Of a stretch of DNA of 64,000 nucleotides, positions 36,923 through 44,988 are shown piece after piece. Made by a program: the position numbers and the translations under genes. Source of the DNA: an uncultured Pelagibacteraceae bacterium (lineage in GTDB: Bacteria > Pseudomonadota > Alphaproteobacteria > Pelagibacterales > Pelagibacteraceae); assembly GCA_902629285.1 (NCBI GenBank), contig CACOQN010000003.1, positions 49,619-113,618 of the forward strand, in the 5' to 3' direction. The stretch's first letter is position 1. Each line of letters opens with the position of its first letter. Below the pieces are notes generated by a model that was not told where the DNA came from, ran no database searches, and saw only the letters and a list, made by a program, of their open reading frames with translations.

Positions 36923-36950
36923 CTTGTAGTTTCACATTTAAACCTTATAT
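36923..36950 (+). promoter_or_regulatory. RpoH (sigma32)-type promoter of dnaK-dnaJ
   Basis: CTTG (36923-36926), then 17 bp, then CTTATAT (36944-36950), fits the alphaproteobacterial heat-shock consensus CTTG-N17/18-CYTATNTNNG in all but the last base. It ends 23 bp before the dnaK ATG, separating dnaK from grpE under heat-shock control. Confidence 0.7.
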
Positions 36951-36973
36951 GACGAAAGAGAGACATTAATATT

Positions 36974-38899
36974 ATGAGTAAAATTATTGGAATAGACTTA
37001 GGAACAACAAATTCATGTGTTGCCATCATGGAGGGAACACAAGCTAAGGTTTTAGAAAATGCTGAGGGCGCAAGAACTACTCCATCAGTTGTAGCGTTCA
37101 CAGATGAAAGCGAAAAATTAATTGGCCAACCAGCAAAAAGACAAGCTGTTACAAATCCTGAAAACACCATCTTTGCGGTTAAAAGGCTAATTGGAAGAAA
37201 TTTTGAGGATCCAACTGTAAAAAAAGATGTTGAGGCTGCACCATTTAAGATAGTTAATTCAGAAAAAGGTGATGCTTGGATTGAGGCAAAAGGTGAAAAA
37301 TATTCTCCCTCGCAAATTTCTGCATTTATTTTACAGAAAATGAAAGAAACAGCAGAGAAATATTTAGGTCAAGCTGTGACCAAAGCAGTAATTACAGTTC
37401 CAGCTTATTTTAACGATGCACAAAGACAAGCAACAAAAGATGCAGGAAAAATTGCTGGTCTTGAAGTTTTAAGAATTATAAATGAACCAACAGCTGCTTC
37501 TCTAGCTTATGGTTTAGATAAAAAACAAAATAAAAAGATTGCCGTATATGATTTGGGTGGAGGAACATTTGATGTATCTATCTTAGAGTTGGGTGATGGT
37601 GTATTTGAAGTTAAATCCACTAATGGTGATACATTTTTAGGTGGTGAAGATTTTGATAATGCTGTTGTTGATTACTTAATTTCTGAATTTAAAAAAGATA
37701 ATGGAATTGATCTTAAGTCAGATAAACTAGCCTTACAAAGATTGAAAGAAGCTGCAGAAAAAGCAAAAATAGAATTATCATCTGCAGAACAAACAGATAT
37801 TAACTTACCTTTCATTACTGCAGATAAAACAGGTCCTAAACATATAAATTTAAAAATGACTAGAGCAAAACTTGAAGCTTTAGTTGAGGACTTAATTGCT
37901 AGAACAATGCCTCCATGTAAAACTGCTTTGAAGGATGCAGGAGTTACCGCTAGTGAAATTGATGAGATAGTTATGGTTGGTGGTATGACTAGAATGCCGA
38001 AAGTAATTGAAGAAGTAAAAAATTTTTTTGGAAAAGATCCTAATAAAAGTGTAAACCCAGATGAAGTTGTTGCGATGGGAGCAGCTATACAAGCAGGTGT
38101 GTTACAAGGTGATGTTAAAGATGTACTTCTATTGGATGTAACCCCATTATCACTTGGTATTGAAACACTTGGTGGAGTTTCAACTAAACTAATTGAGAAA
38201 AATACAACAATACCAACAAAAAAAAGCCAAGTTTTCTCAACTGCCGAGGACAATCAGCCCGCCGTTTCAATTAGAGTGTTGCAAGGTGAAAGAGAAATGG
38301 CAGCAGACAATAAAGCTTTAGGTAATTTTGAATTAGTGGGTATAGCTCCAGCACCAAGAGGAGTTCCTCAAATTGAAGTTACATTTGATATTGATGCTAA
38401 TGGTATCGTAAATGTTTCAGCAAAGGACAAAGGAACTGGTAAAGAACAAAAAATTCAAATCCAAGCTTCTGGTGGATTAAGTGATGAAGAAATTGATAAA
38501 ATGGTAAAAGATGCAGAAGCTAATAAAGAAGCTGACAAAAAGAAAAGAGAGTCAGTTGACGTTAGAAATCAAGCAGATACTTTAATTCACTCTACTGAAA
38601 AGAATTTAAAAGAACATGGATCAAAAATTTCAGATGCAGAGAAAAAAGCAATTGAAGATGCATCTAGTGCTGTAAAAGAAGCTTTAAAAGGTGAAGATAT
38701 TGAAGATATCAAGAAGAAAACTGAAGCTTTAGTTCAAGCTTCGATGAAACTTGGAGAAGCAATCTATAAATCACAACAAACTGCAAAACCAGATTCTGGT
38801 AAAGATGATGGAGGAGATGATGCAGGCAAAAAAGACGAGAATGTTGTCGATGCTGATTTCGAAGAAGTAAAAGACGAGAACAAAGAAAAAAGCGCTTAA
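36974..38899 (+). CDS. dnaK: Molecular chaperone DnaK (Hsp70)
   Basis: A full-length 641-residue Hsp70. The ATPase domain begins '[18 protein letters not shown]' and contains '[13 protein letters not shown]' and '[19 protein letters not shown]'. The substrate domain starts after the linker '[19 protein letters not shown]', and the C terminus is the acidic 'DADFEEVKD'. It folds and rescues client proteins with DnaJ and GrpE. A heat-shock-type promoter lies directly upstream, and dnaJ follows after 29 bp. Confidence 0.98.
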   Translation: MSKIIGIDLGTTNSCVAIMEGTQAKVLENAEGARTTPSVVAFTDESEKLIGQPAKRQAVTNPENTIFAVKRLIGRNFEDPTVKKDVEAAPFKIVNSEKGDAWIEAKGEKYSPSQISAFILQKMKETAEKYLGQAVTKAVITVPAYFNDAQRQATKDAGKIAGLEVLRIINEPTAASLAYGLDKKQNKKIAVYDLGGGTFDVSILELGDGVFEVKSTNGDTFLGGEDFDNAVVDYLISEFKKDNGIDLKSDKLALQRLKEAAEKAKIELSSAEQTDINLPFITADKTGPKHINLKMTRAKLEALVEDLIARTMPPCKTALKDAGVTASEIDEIVMVGGMTRMPKVIEEVKNFFGKDPNKSVNPDEVVAMGAAIQAGVLQGDVKDVLLLDVTPLSLGIETLGGVSTKLIEKNTTIPTKKSQVFSTAEDNQPAVSIRVLQGEREMAADNKALGNFELVGIAPAPRGVPQIEVTFDIDANGIVNVSAKDKGTGKEQKIQIQASGGLSDEEIDKMVKDAEANKEADKKKRESVDVRNQADTLIHSTEKNLKEHGSKISDAEKKAIEDASSAVKEALKGEDIEDIKKKTEALVQASMKLGEAIYKSQQTAKPDSGKDDGGDDAGKKDENVVDADFEEVKDENKEKSA

Positions 38900-38928
38900 A
38901 CTGACATCTAATTGTCTGGGGTAATTTG

Positions 38929-40056
38929 ATGGCTAAAAGAGACTATTACGATGTCCTAGGCGTTAATAAAAGCGCAAGTCCTGACGAATTAAAATCCGCG
39001 TACAGAAAGTTAGCCGTTAAGTATCATCCTGATAAAAATCCAGGGGACTCGAAAGCAGAAGAAAAATTCAAAGAGGCTAGTGAGGCTTACGGAATACTTT
39101 CAGATAAAGAGAAAAAACAAAACTACGATAACTTTGGTCATGCAGCTTTTGAAAATGGTGGTGGCAGACCAGGTGGTGGTTTTGGTGGTTTTGGTGGTGC
39201 AGACTTTTCAGATATTTTTGAAGATTTTTTTGGAGATTTTGGTGGAGGTGGAAGATCAAGAAGTAGAAAATCAAATAATAGAGGTTCTGACTTAAGATAT
39301 GATTTATCTATTTCATTGGAAGAGGCTTACCATGGAAAGAAACAAGACATAAAATTTTCTACAACGGAACAATGCGGAACATGTAAAGGAAATGGATCTA
39401 AACCAGGTTATTCTCCAGATAGATGCTCATTTTGTGGTGGTAATGGTAGAGTAAGATCTAATCAAGGTTTCTTTACTGTACAACAAACTTGTCCTCAATG
39501 TAATGGAAATGGTGAGGAAATAACTAACCCTTGTAATGATTGTAATGGCCAGGGTAAAAAACAAGCATCAAAGAAAATTTCTGTAACTATTCCAAAAGGT
39601 GTTGATGATGGAACTAGAATTAGGCTTGCAGGAAAGGGAGAAGCAGGAACAAGAGGTGGAGCAACAGGTGATCTTTATCTATTTGTTAATGTAAATTCCC
39701 ATAGCTTATTTAAAAGATCTGATGAAAATTTATTCTTTGAATTTCCACTTTCTCTTGCAGATGCCGCTTTAGGAACTACAATAGAAATTCCAACTATTGA
39801 TGGTGGAAAAGCTAAAATTAAAATACCTGATGGTACTCAAAATGGTAAGCAATTTAGATTAAAAGGTAAAGGTATGCCATTTATGAGAAGAGGTGATTTT
39901 GGTGACTTATATGTTCAGGTTAAAACAGAAGTACCTGTATATTTAAATAAAAAACAAAAAGAATTACTAGAGCAATTTAGAGAAATTGAAAATGACAAGT
40001 CAAATCCAAGTATCAAAAAGTTTTTCCAGAAAGCAAAAGACTTTTGGAAAAATTAA
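38929..40056 (+). CDS. dnaJ: Molecular chaperone DnaJ (Hsp40)
   Basis: A 375-residue type I DnaJ. The J domain has '[20 protein letters not shown]' and the HPD tripeptide in 'YHPDKNPGD'. A Gly/Phe-rich linker follows. The zinc domain has four CxxCxGxG-type repeats ('CGTCKGNG', 'CSFCGGNG', 'CPQCNGNG', 'CNDCNGQG'). The track's extra residue comes from an upstream TTG; I use the ATG at 38929. A 55-residue membrane protein gene begins 3 bp after the stop. Confidence 0.97.
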   Translation: MAKRDYYDVLGVNKSASPDELKSAYRKLAVKYHPDKNPGDSKAEEKFKEASEAYGILSDKEKKQNYDNFGHAAFENGGGRPGGGFGGFGGADFSDIFEDFFGDFGGGGRSRSRKSNNRGSDLRYDLSISLEEAYHGKKQDIKFSTTEQCGTCKGNGSKPGYSPDRCSFCGGNGRVRSNQGFFTVQQTCPQCNGNGEEITNPCNDCNGQGKKQASKKISVTIPKGVDDGTRIRLAGKGEAGTRGGATGDLYLFVNVNSHSLFKRSDENLFFEFPLSLADAALGTTIEIPTIDGGKAKIKIPDGTQNGKQFRLKGKGMPFMRRGDFGDLYVQVKTEVPVYLNKKQKELLEQFREIENDKSNPSIKKFFQKAKDFWKN

Positions 40057-40059
40057 AAC

Positions 40060-40227
40060 ATGGGATTAGAAGAAATAGTTCCATCAATAGCTTTAATATT
40101 AGTATTAATTCTTGTTCTACCTGGCTTTATAAAATCAAACTTGAAGAAAAAAGTATTTTTTAAAAACTTAAGTATTTGGGGTATTATTGTTTTAGTTCTT
40201 ATGATAATTCTTTATTTTATCTTTTAA
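40060..40227 (+). CDS. Small two-helix membrane protein between dnaJ and dapB (55 aa)
   Basis: This short ORF is absent from the track. It encodes MGLEEIVPSIALILVLILVL followed by a basic loop ('FIKSNLKKKVFFKN') and a second helix 'GIIVLVLMIILYFIF'. The positive loop between two helices predicts both termini outside and the loop in the cytoplasm. The ATG is 3 bp after the dnaJ stop and the TAA overlaps the dapB ATG (TAATG). This tight coupling on both sides is my main evidence that it is real. I do not recognise a family. Confidence 0.7.
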   Translation: MGLEEIVPSIALILVLILVLPGFIKSNLKKKVFFKNLSIWGIIVLVLMIILYFIF

Positions 40228-41003
40228 TGAAAAAAACTAACTTAGCTATTACTGGTTGTATGGGAAGGATGGGTCAACAACTCATCAAATCTATAAAGAA
40301 GAATAAAAATTTTAAATTAGTTTCACTTACAGAAAATAGATTAATAAATAAAAAATTTAATGGAATTAAACCTGAATTAAATTCTGCTAATGCGTTTAAA
40401 AAAACTGATGTGATTATTGATTTCACAGTACCGGATTGCACACTTGAAATACTAAAGATAGCATCAAAACTTGGAAAAAAAGTAGTAATTGGTACTACAG
40501 GATTTACTAGGAGCCAAGAAAATCAAATTAAGAAATATTCAAAAAAGATACCTATTTTAAAAGCTGGTAATATGAGTTTAGGTGTAAATTTATTGATGTA
40601 TTTAACTGAGATTGCATCAAAAACACTGAATGAAGAATACTTGAGCAAAATATTTGAGGTGCACCACAAACACAAAAAAGACTATCCATCTGGTACTGCG
40701 TTAATGCTTGGTAAAGGAATCGCGGATGGAAAAAATAAAAATTTATATAATCTAATTGGCAAAAAATACTTAAACAAAAAATCTTTTCCTTATGGAAAAA
40801 AAATTAATTTTAACTCAATTAGAAAGGGTGGGATTATCGGTGAACATGAGGTAAAATTCTCAAGTGGAAAAGAAATAATTACACTAAACCATGAAGCTTT
40901 TGATAGAGCTCTTTACTCAGATGGAGCTTTAACAGCTTCTAAATGGCTAATGAAAAAAAAATCAGGTTTATATTCTATGAGAGATTTGCTTAATTTTTCA
41001 TAA
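40227..41003 (+). CDS. dapB: 4-hydroxy-tetrahydrodipicolinate reductase
   Basis: A 258-residue NAD(P)H-dependent reductase of the lysine/diaminopimelate pathway. The nucleotide loop is 'AITGCMGRMGQQLIKS'; 'VVIGTTGF' and 'EVHHKHKKDYPSGTALMLG' carry the conserved dapB catalytic residues. The track start at 40176 runs through the small membrane ORF in another frame; the ATG at 40227 (MKKTNLAITGCMGRMG) gives the normal N terminus and is coupled by TAATG. The stop overlaps the nth ATG. Confidence 0.96.
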   Translation: MKKTNLAITGCMGRMGQQLIKSIKKNKNFKLVSLTENRLINKKFNGIKPELNSANAFKKTDVIIDFTVPDCTLEILKIASKLGKKVVIGTTGFTRSQENQIKKYSKKIPILKAGNMSLGVNLLMYLTEIASKTLNEEYLSKIFEVHHKHKKDYPSGTALMLGKGIADGKNKNLYNLIGKKYLNKKSFPYGKKINFNSIRKGGIIGEHEVKFSSGKEIITLNHEAFDRALYSDGALTASKWLMKKKSGLYSMRDLLNFS

Positions 41004-41656
41004 TGGGTGAAAAAGAAAAAGCAAAGATTATTATTCAAACACTAAATAAAATTTATCCTAAAGCCCCTGTTCCTCTAAAAAGTAAAAATACTTTCACACT
41101 ATTAATCTCTGTTCTACTTTCAGCACAGTGCACCGATGTAAATGTAAACAATGTAACAAAAGATATATATCCAAAATATTATAAACCAGAACACTTTGTA
41201 AAATTAGGAAGAAAAAAAATTGAGAAATTAATTAAGAAAATTGGAATTTTCAGAGTTAAAGCAAAAAGCATTTACTCAATGTCAAAACAGGTGCTAGAAA
41301 AACACGGGGGTAAAGTACCTAGAACCTTTGAAGAACTTGAAAAACTGCCAGGTGTAGGGCACAAAACAGCAAGCGTAGTAATGTCTCAAGGTTTTGGATA
41401 TCCGGCTTTTGCTGTTGATACTCATATTCATAGACTTGCACAAAGATGGGGTCTAACAAATGGAAAAAATGTAATTCAAACTGAAAAAGATTTAAAAAGA
41501 ATATTTCCTAAAAAAACTTGGTCTAAACTTCATTTACAAATAATTTTTTATGGAAGAGAATATTGTAAAGCAAGAGATTGTTACGGTTTAAGTTGCAAAA
41601 TATGCACTACTTGCTACCCAAATAGAAAAAAACCTGTTATTACCAAAAAAGCGTAA
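41003..41656 (+). CDS. nth: Endonuclease III (DNA glycosylase/AP lyase)
   Basis: A 217-residue base-excision repair glycosylase for oxidised pyrimidines. The helix-hairpin-helix 'LEKLPGVGHKTASVVMSQ' carries the catalytic Lys, and 'AVDTHIHRLAQRWGL' the catalytic Asp. The C-terminal cysteine cluster, 'CKARDCYGLSCKICTTC', has Cys spacing 4-4-2-2 rather than the canonical Cys-x6-Cys-x2-Cys-x5-Cys of E. coli Nth, so the 4Fe-4S site is altered or differently coordinated. It is translationally coupled to dapB and followed after 1 bp by a PfkB kinase gene. Confidence 0.93.
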   Translation: MGEKEKAKIIIQTLNKIYPKAPVPLKSKNTFTLLISVLLSAQCTDVNVNNVTKDIYPKYYKPEHFVKLGRKKIEKLIKKIGIFRVKAKSIYSMSKQVLEKHGGKVPRTFEELEKLPGVGHKTASVVMSQGFGYPAFAVDTHIHRLAQRWGLTNGKNVIQTEKDLKRIFPKKTWSKLHLQIIFYGREYCKARDCYGLSCKICTTCYPNRKKPVITKKA

Positions 41657-41657
41657 T

Positions 41658-42587
41658 ATGAAAATTTTAGGAATAGGAAACGCAATTGTAGATGTAATTT
41701 GCAAAGTTGAAGATAGTTTTATTACCAAAAATAATCTTACAAAAAGTACAATGAAATTATTTTTTGATGAAAATGAATTCAAAAATTTATTAAAAAATCT
41801 CAAAATAGAAAAGACTGTGTCAGGAGGATCTGTTGCAAATTCTATTGTTGGCATATCTCAACTGGGTGACAAGGCTGGTTTTATAGGTAAAATTTCAGAT
41901 GATGAATTTGGTACCAATTATGAGGAGGGGTTAAAAAAAGAAAATGTAGAGTACTTTTATTCTAAAAAAAAAGAACAATTACCGACGGGAACCTGTTTAA
42001 TATTAGTTACACCTGATTCAGAAAGAACAATGTGTACATTTCTAGGAACAGCTGGCAAAATTAATGAAAACGATGTCAGTACCGATGCAATTAAAAAAAG
42101 TGAAATAATATTTTTAGAAGGCTACTTATGGGATGAAGGAGAACCGAAGAAAGCTTTCGATAAAGCTATAAATAATGCAAACAAAGTTGCTATGTCTCTC
42201 TCTGATCTATTTTGTGTAGATAGACATAAGCCTAATTTTTTAAACTTAGTTAAAAATAAACTTGATATAACTTTTGCTAACGAACAAGAAATAACTTCGT
42301 TAATTGAAGCAAAAAGTTTTGATGAAGTTATAAACTTTTCAAAACAACTAAATAAATTAGTAATTGTAACAAGAGGCGAAAAAGGTGCGGTTGCAATTAA
42401 TGGTGATGAAGTTTTTGAAAGTAATATACATAAAAATCTTAGAATTGTTGATCTTACAGGTGCAGGTGATCTCTTTGCAGCTGGATTTTTACATGGTCAC
42501 ATTAACAAATTATCTATAAAAGAGTGTCTTGAAAAGGGTACTGAAATGTCAGCAAAGATAATACAGCAAATTGGAGCAAGAATTTAA
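41658..42587 (+). CDS. PfkB-family sugar/nucleoside kinase
   Basis: A 309-residue ribokinase-fold protein. The N-terminal 'ILGIGNAIVDVICKVEDSFI' and 'SGGSVANSIVGISQLGDKAGFIG' are typical of the adenosine-kinase-like branch. The PfkB signature 2, 'DLTGAGDLFAAGFLHG', carries the catalytic Asp of the GAGD anion hole. The substrate could be adenosine, ribose or another sugar; the sequence does not settle it. It closes the dnaJ-to-kinase run and is convergent with the ArfA-like mini-gene. Confidence 0.85.
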   Translation: MKILGIGNAIVDVICKVEDSFITKNNLTKSTMKLFFDENEFKNLLKNLKIEKTVSGGSVANSIVGISQLGDKAGFIGKISDDEFGTNYEEGLKKENVEYFYSKKKEQLPTGTCLILVTPDSERTMCTFLGTAGKINENDVSTDAIKKSEIIFLEGYLWDEGEPKKAFDKAINNANKVAMSLSDLFCVDRHKPNFLNLVKNKLDITFANEQEITSLIEAKSFDEVINFSKQLNKLVIVTRGEKGAVAINGDEVFESNIHKNLRIVDLTGAGDLFAAGFLHGHINKLSIKECLEKGTEMSAKIIQQIGARI

Positions 42588-42588
42588 A

Positions 42589-42708
42589 TTAATTTTTCTT
42601 TCTTTTAAAACTTCCCTTACCTTTTTTGGGCTTAACTATTTTTGGTTTATACTTTTTGGTAAATAAATCTTTAGCAATAGGATTTTTCTTATTTAATTTG
42701 ATAACCAT
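42589..42708 (-). CDS. arfA: ArfA-like alternative ribosome-rescue factor (39 aa)
   Basis: A mini-gene too short for the track. The 39-residue product runs from MVIKLNKKNPIAKDLFTKK to 'KPKIVKPKKGKGSFKRKKN'. The middle and tail match the ArfA pattern (xxPLFRxRVxxxKKGKGSYxRK), with the basic KGKGS segment that binds the mRNA channel of stalled ribosomes. ArfA recruits RF2 to release non-stop complexes when tmRNA fails. The ATG lies inside the end of the upstream regulator gene (20 bp overlap, different frame), implying translational coupling. I see no convincing hairpin in the ORF like the one that truncates arfA mRNA in enterobacteria. Confidence 0.7.
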   Translation of the reverse strand: MVIKLNKKNPIAKDLFTKKYKPKIVKPKKGKGSFKRKKN

Positions 42709-43270
42709 CTTTTTTACTAATTATAAATTTATTATCATGAAATAAATTGAAAATCTTTTTTCTTAATCGGTAGATATGAGTCTCAACAGTATGAGTTTCT
42801 ATGTCAGACTGATAGCTCCACACCTTCTCTTGCAATTCTTCAATTCTGACTGGTTTATTTGATTTTGATAAATAAGTAATTGTATTAATCTCCTTTTCAG
42901 TCAACTTAAGCTTATTATTGTTTTTTTTCATTTCTCTAGAATTTAAATCAATAGTATAATTATTTACTTTAAATTCAGACTGGCTATTAAATTGTATTTT
43001 TAAAAATTCGATATTTATCTTTTCAATTAAACTAAAAATATTTATTGGTATATTGTCTAAAATCAATTGATTACCAATATCTAAATATTTTTTATTAGAT
43101 ATAATTAAATAATTATTGAAATTTTTAACCGTATCATTCAGTTTACTGTCACTATCTACGTAAGTAATTTTAAAATTTAAATCTGGTCCTAGTTCTTCAA
43201 GAATATGATATAGTGCTGTAAATTTATATATTATTAAATTCTGTGACCTCACAAAAAGAGAATATGACAA
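42689..43270 (-). CDS. OmpR/PhoB-type winged-helix regulator with atypical N terminus
   Basis: A 193-residue protein whose C-terminal half (about 110-193) is an OmpR-type winged helix: 'LKLTEKEINTITYLSKSNKP', 'RIEELQEKVW' and the recognition helix 'ETHTVETHIYRLRKKI', ending in the wing 'FIISKKDGYQIK'. The N-terminal 100 residues alternate strand and helix as in a receiver domain, but I see no convincing acidic pocket or phospho-acceptor Asp, so it may be a pseudo-receiver. The frame opens with TTG (43270); a GTG at 43252 is an alternative. It is divergent from the L,D-transpeptidase gene and coupled to arfA. Confidence 0.75.
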   Translation of the reverse strand: MSYSLFVRSQNLIIYKFTALYHILEELGPDLNFKITYVDSDSKLNDTVKNFNNYLIISNKKYLDIGNQLILDNIPINIFSLIEKINIEFLKIQFNSQSEFKVNNYTIDLNSREMKKNNNKLKLTEKEINTITYLSKSNKPVRIEELQEKVWSYQSDIETHTVETHIYRLRKKIFNLFHDNKFIISKKDGYQIK

Positions 43271-43758
43271 TTTTTGTAAAAAATAAACATACTCTTCAAA
43301 TAGATGATTTTAAATTTAAGTGTTGTATTGGAAAAAGAGGTTTAACAATCAATAAAAAAGAAGGTGATCAAAAAACACCAAAGGGAGTTTTTGAAATTGA
43401 GAATCTATATTTTAGGAAAGATCGTATAAAAAAACCCTCTTCTTTACTAAGGTGCATCAAAATCCAAAAAAATATGGGTTGGTGCAATGATATTAATATT
43501 CAAAAAAAATATAACAAACTTATAAAAATTGAAAAACAAATAAAACATGAAAAATTAATGAGAAAAGATTACAAATATGATTTATTAATTCCAATAAAAT
43601 ATAACTTTAAAAAAACTATCATTGGTCTAGGAAGTTGTATTTTTATCCACCTTACAAAAAATTATAAACCGACAGCAGGATGCATTGCTTTAAAGAAAAA
43701 AGATTTTTTAATATTGCTTAAATTAATTAACAAAAAAACAAAAATAAAAATTTCTTAA
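43264..43758 (+). CDS. L,D-transpeptidase (YkuD family)
   Basis: A 164-residue YkuD-type catalytic domain without an obvious signal peptide. The N-terminal part has 'GDQKTPKGVFEIENLYFR' (usual GxxTPxGxF). The active site is 'CIFIHLTKNYKPTAGCIALK', in which the conserved Cys follows Gly as in the SxGCxxL family motif. Such enzymes form 3-3 peptidoglycan cross-links or attach lipoproteins. The track start is a GTG at 43243; I prefer the ATG at 43264 with AGAG upstream. Start regions of this gene and the divergent regulator touch or overlap by 7 bp. It overlaps yggS convergently by 4 bp. Confidence 0.82.
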   Translation: MTIFVKNKHTLQIDDFKFKCCIGKRGLTINKKEGDQKTPKGVFEIENLYFRKDRIKKPSSLLRCIKIQKNMGWCNDINIQKKYNKLIKIEKQIKHEKLMRKDYKYDLLIPIKYNFKKTIIGLGSCIFIHLTKNYKPTAGCIALKKKDFLILLKLINKKTKIKIS

Positions 43759-44414
43759 TTTCTCTGACCAAAAATACTAGATCCAATTCTAACATATGTA
43801 GAATGATATTTGACAGCTAAAAGAAAATCCGAAGACATACCCATACTTAATTCAGTAAAACCAAAAGATTGATTTAATTTTTTCATCTCTCCAAAATAAA
43901 CTTCTGGATCAGTATTTGCTGGAGGAATGCACATTAATCCTATTAAATCTAAACCAATTTCTTTACAATAAGAAACTAGATTATGTACCTCATTTTTATG
44001 TATCCCAGATTTTTGATTTTCATCACCAATATTTACCTGCAAAAATATTTTAATTTTTTTGTTTATTTTATTTTGTTCATCTACAATTTTTTTTGCAAGT
44101 TTTTCACTATCAACAGAATGAATATAATCAAATAACTCTACTGCAAATTTAACTTTGTTGGTTTGCAATTTCCCAATCATATGCAATTTAATTTCTGAAT
44201 TAGTTTTTTTTATTTCTGTCCATTTTTCAATTGCTTCCTGAACTTTATTTTCACCGAAATTTACATGACCATTTTCAATAAGAGGTAAGATTTTATCAAT
44301 TTTAAATGTTTTCGAAACTGCTATAATTTTTGGATAATTATTAATATTTAAATTATTTAAACAAACTTTAATGTTATTTTCTATATCTAATAAATTCTTT
44401 AAGGTGATATGCAT
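43755..44414 (-). CDS. yggS: PLP homeostasis protein (YggS/PLPBP family)
   Basis: A 219-residue alanine-racemase-like TIM barrel that binds pyridoxal phosphate without being an enzyme. The PLP Lys lies in 'PKIIAVSKTFKIDKI', and 'GHVNFGENKVQEAIEKW', 'WTEIK...LHMIGKLQTNK' and 'LSMGMSSDFLLAVKYHSTYVRIGSSIFG' are hallmark segments. It buffers PLP supply. Its ATG and that of the divergent ThiE-like gene share a palindromic ATGCAT, an extreme head-to-head overlap. Confidence 0.95.
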   Translation of the reverse strand: MHITLKNLLDIENNIKVCLNNLNINNYPKIIAVSKTFKIDKILPLIENGHVNFGENKVQEAIEKWTEIKKTNSEIKLHMIGKLQTNKVKFAVELFDYIHSVDSEKLAKKIVDEQNKINKKIKIFLQVNIGDENQKSGIHKNEVHNLVSYCKEIGLDLIGLMCIPPANTDPEVYFGEMKKLNQSFGFTELSMGMSSDFLLAVKYHSTYVRIGSSIFGQRN

Positions 44415-44939
44415 ATTAAAATGATTACTAAATATTACTTTATAAACAAATTTGAAACAAATAATATTGATAGATTAGACAAACAAACTGCTGTTATTTA
44501 TAGAAATTATAATTCAAAACTTATTAATAATGAGCTTATCTTAAAAATAAAAAGATATTGTCAAAAGAAAAAAATAAAATTTTATTTGTCTAACAATATT
44601 AAGCTTGCAGTAAAGCTAGGACTAGATGGTGTATATATTCCATCTTTCAATAGATCGACAAAACATCTATCTTTTTCCTTAAAAAAGAATTTCATTATTA
44701 TGGGATCAGCTCATAATATTAAAGAAATTAAGATCAAAGAAAAGCAAGGCGTTAATAAAATATTTATTTCATCTATATTTAAAAAAAACAAAAACTACTT
44801 AGGGATTATTAAATTTAAGTTAGTTTCAAATTTAACAAGTAAAAAGGTTGTTGCTTTAGGTGGTATATCTAAAAAAAATTTAAATAAACTTAGACTATTA
44901 AATAATTTTGAATTTGCTGGAATATCTTACTTTGAATAA
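44409..44939 (+). CDS. ThiE/TenI-like TIM-barrel protein, probably degenerate
   Basis: A 176-residue protein with thiamine-phosphate-synthase-like order: 'KLGLDGVYIPS' (ThiE GVHLGQ region), 'IIMGSAHNIKEIKIKEKQG' (LGVSTH region) and 'VVALGGISKKNLNKL' (the phosphate-binding ALGGI). The pyrophosphate/HMP loop that reads GPxFxTxTK in ThiE is here 'SSIFKKNKNYLG', so typical catalytic residues seem lost. It may be a TenI-like regulator, a specialised phosphate-binding barrel or a decaying ThiE. The ATG at 44409 overlaps the yggS start; 44421 is an alternative. Confidence 0.6.
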   Translation: MHIKMITKYYFINKFETNNIDRLDKQTAVIYRNYNSKLINNELILKIKRYCQKKKIKFYLSNNIKLAVKLGLDGVYIPSFNRSTKHLSFSLKKNFIIMGSAHNIKEIKIKEKQGVNKIFISSIFKKNKNYLGIIKFKLVSNLTSKKVVALGGISKKNLNKLRLLNNFEFAGISYFE

Positions 44940-44942
44940 AAA

Positions 44943-44967
44943 AAAAGGCCCCTAAAAGGGGCCTTTT
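44943..44967. terminator. Bidirectional intrinsic terminator between the ThiE-like gene and the porin
   Basis: AAAAGGCCCC-TAAAA-GGGGCCTTTT is a perfect 10 bp stem with a 5-nt loop, by far the most GC-rich hairpin in the window. On the minus strand it runs into nine T residues, so it mainly terminates the porin transcript; on the plus strand four T residues may also stop the ThiE-like transcript. Confidence 0.9.
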
Positions 44968-44988
44968 CAAATAATTATCTAAACTAAA

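Noticed and set aside
37672-38253. 193-residue ORF antisense to dnaK
   Set aside because: Long antisense frames are common opposite conserved genes such as dnaK; no motif or ribosome site supports it.
40176-40226. N-terminal extension of dapB in the ORF track
   Set aside because: It is out of frame with the small membrane ORF there and precedes the normal MKKTNLAITG start coupled by TAATG.
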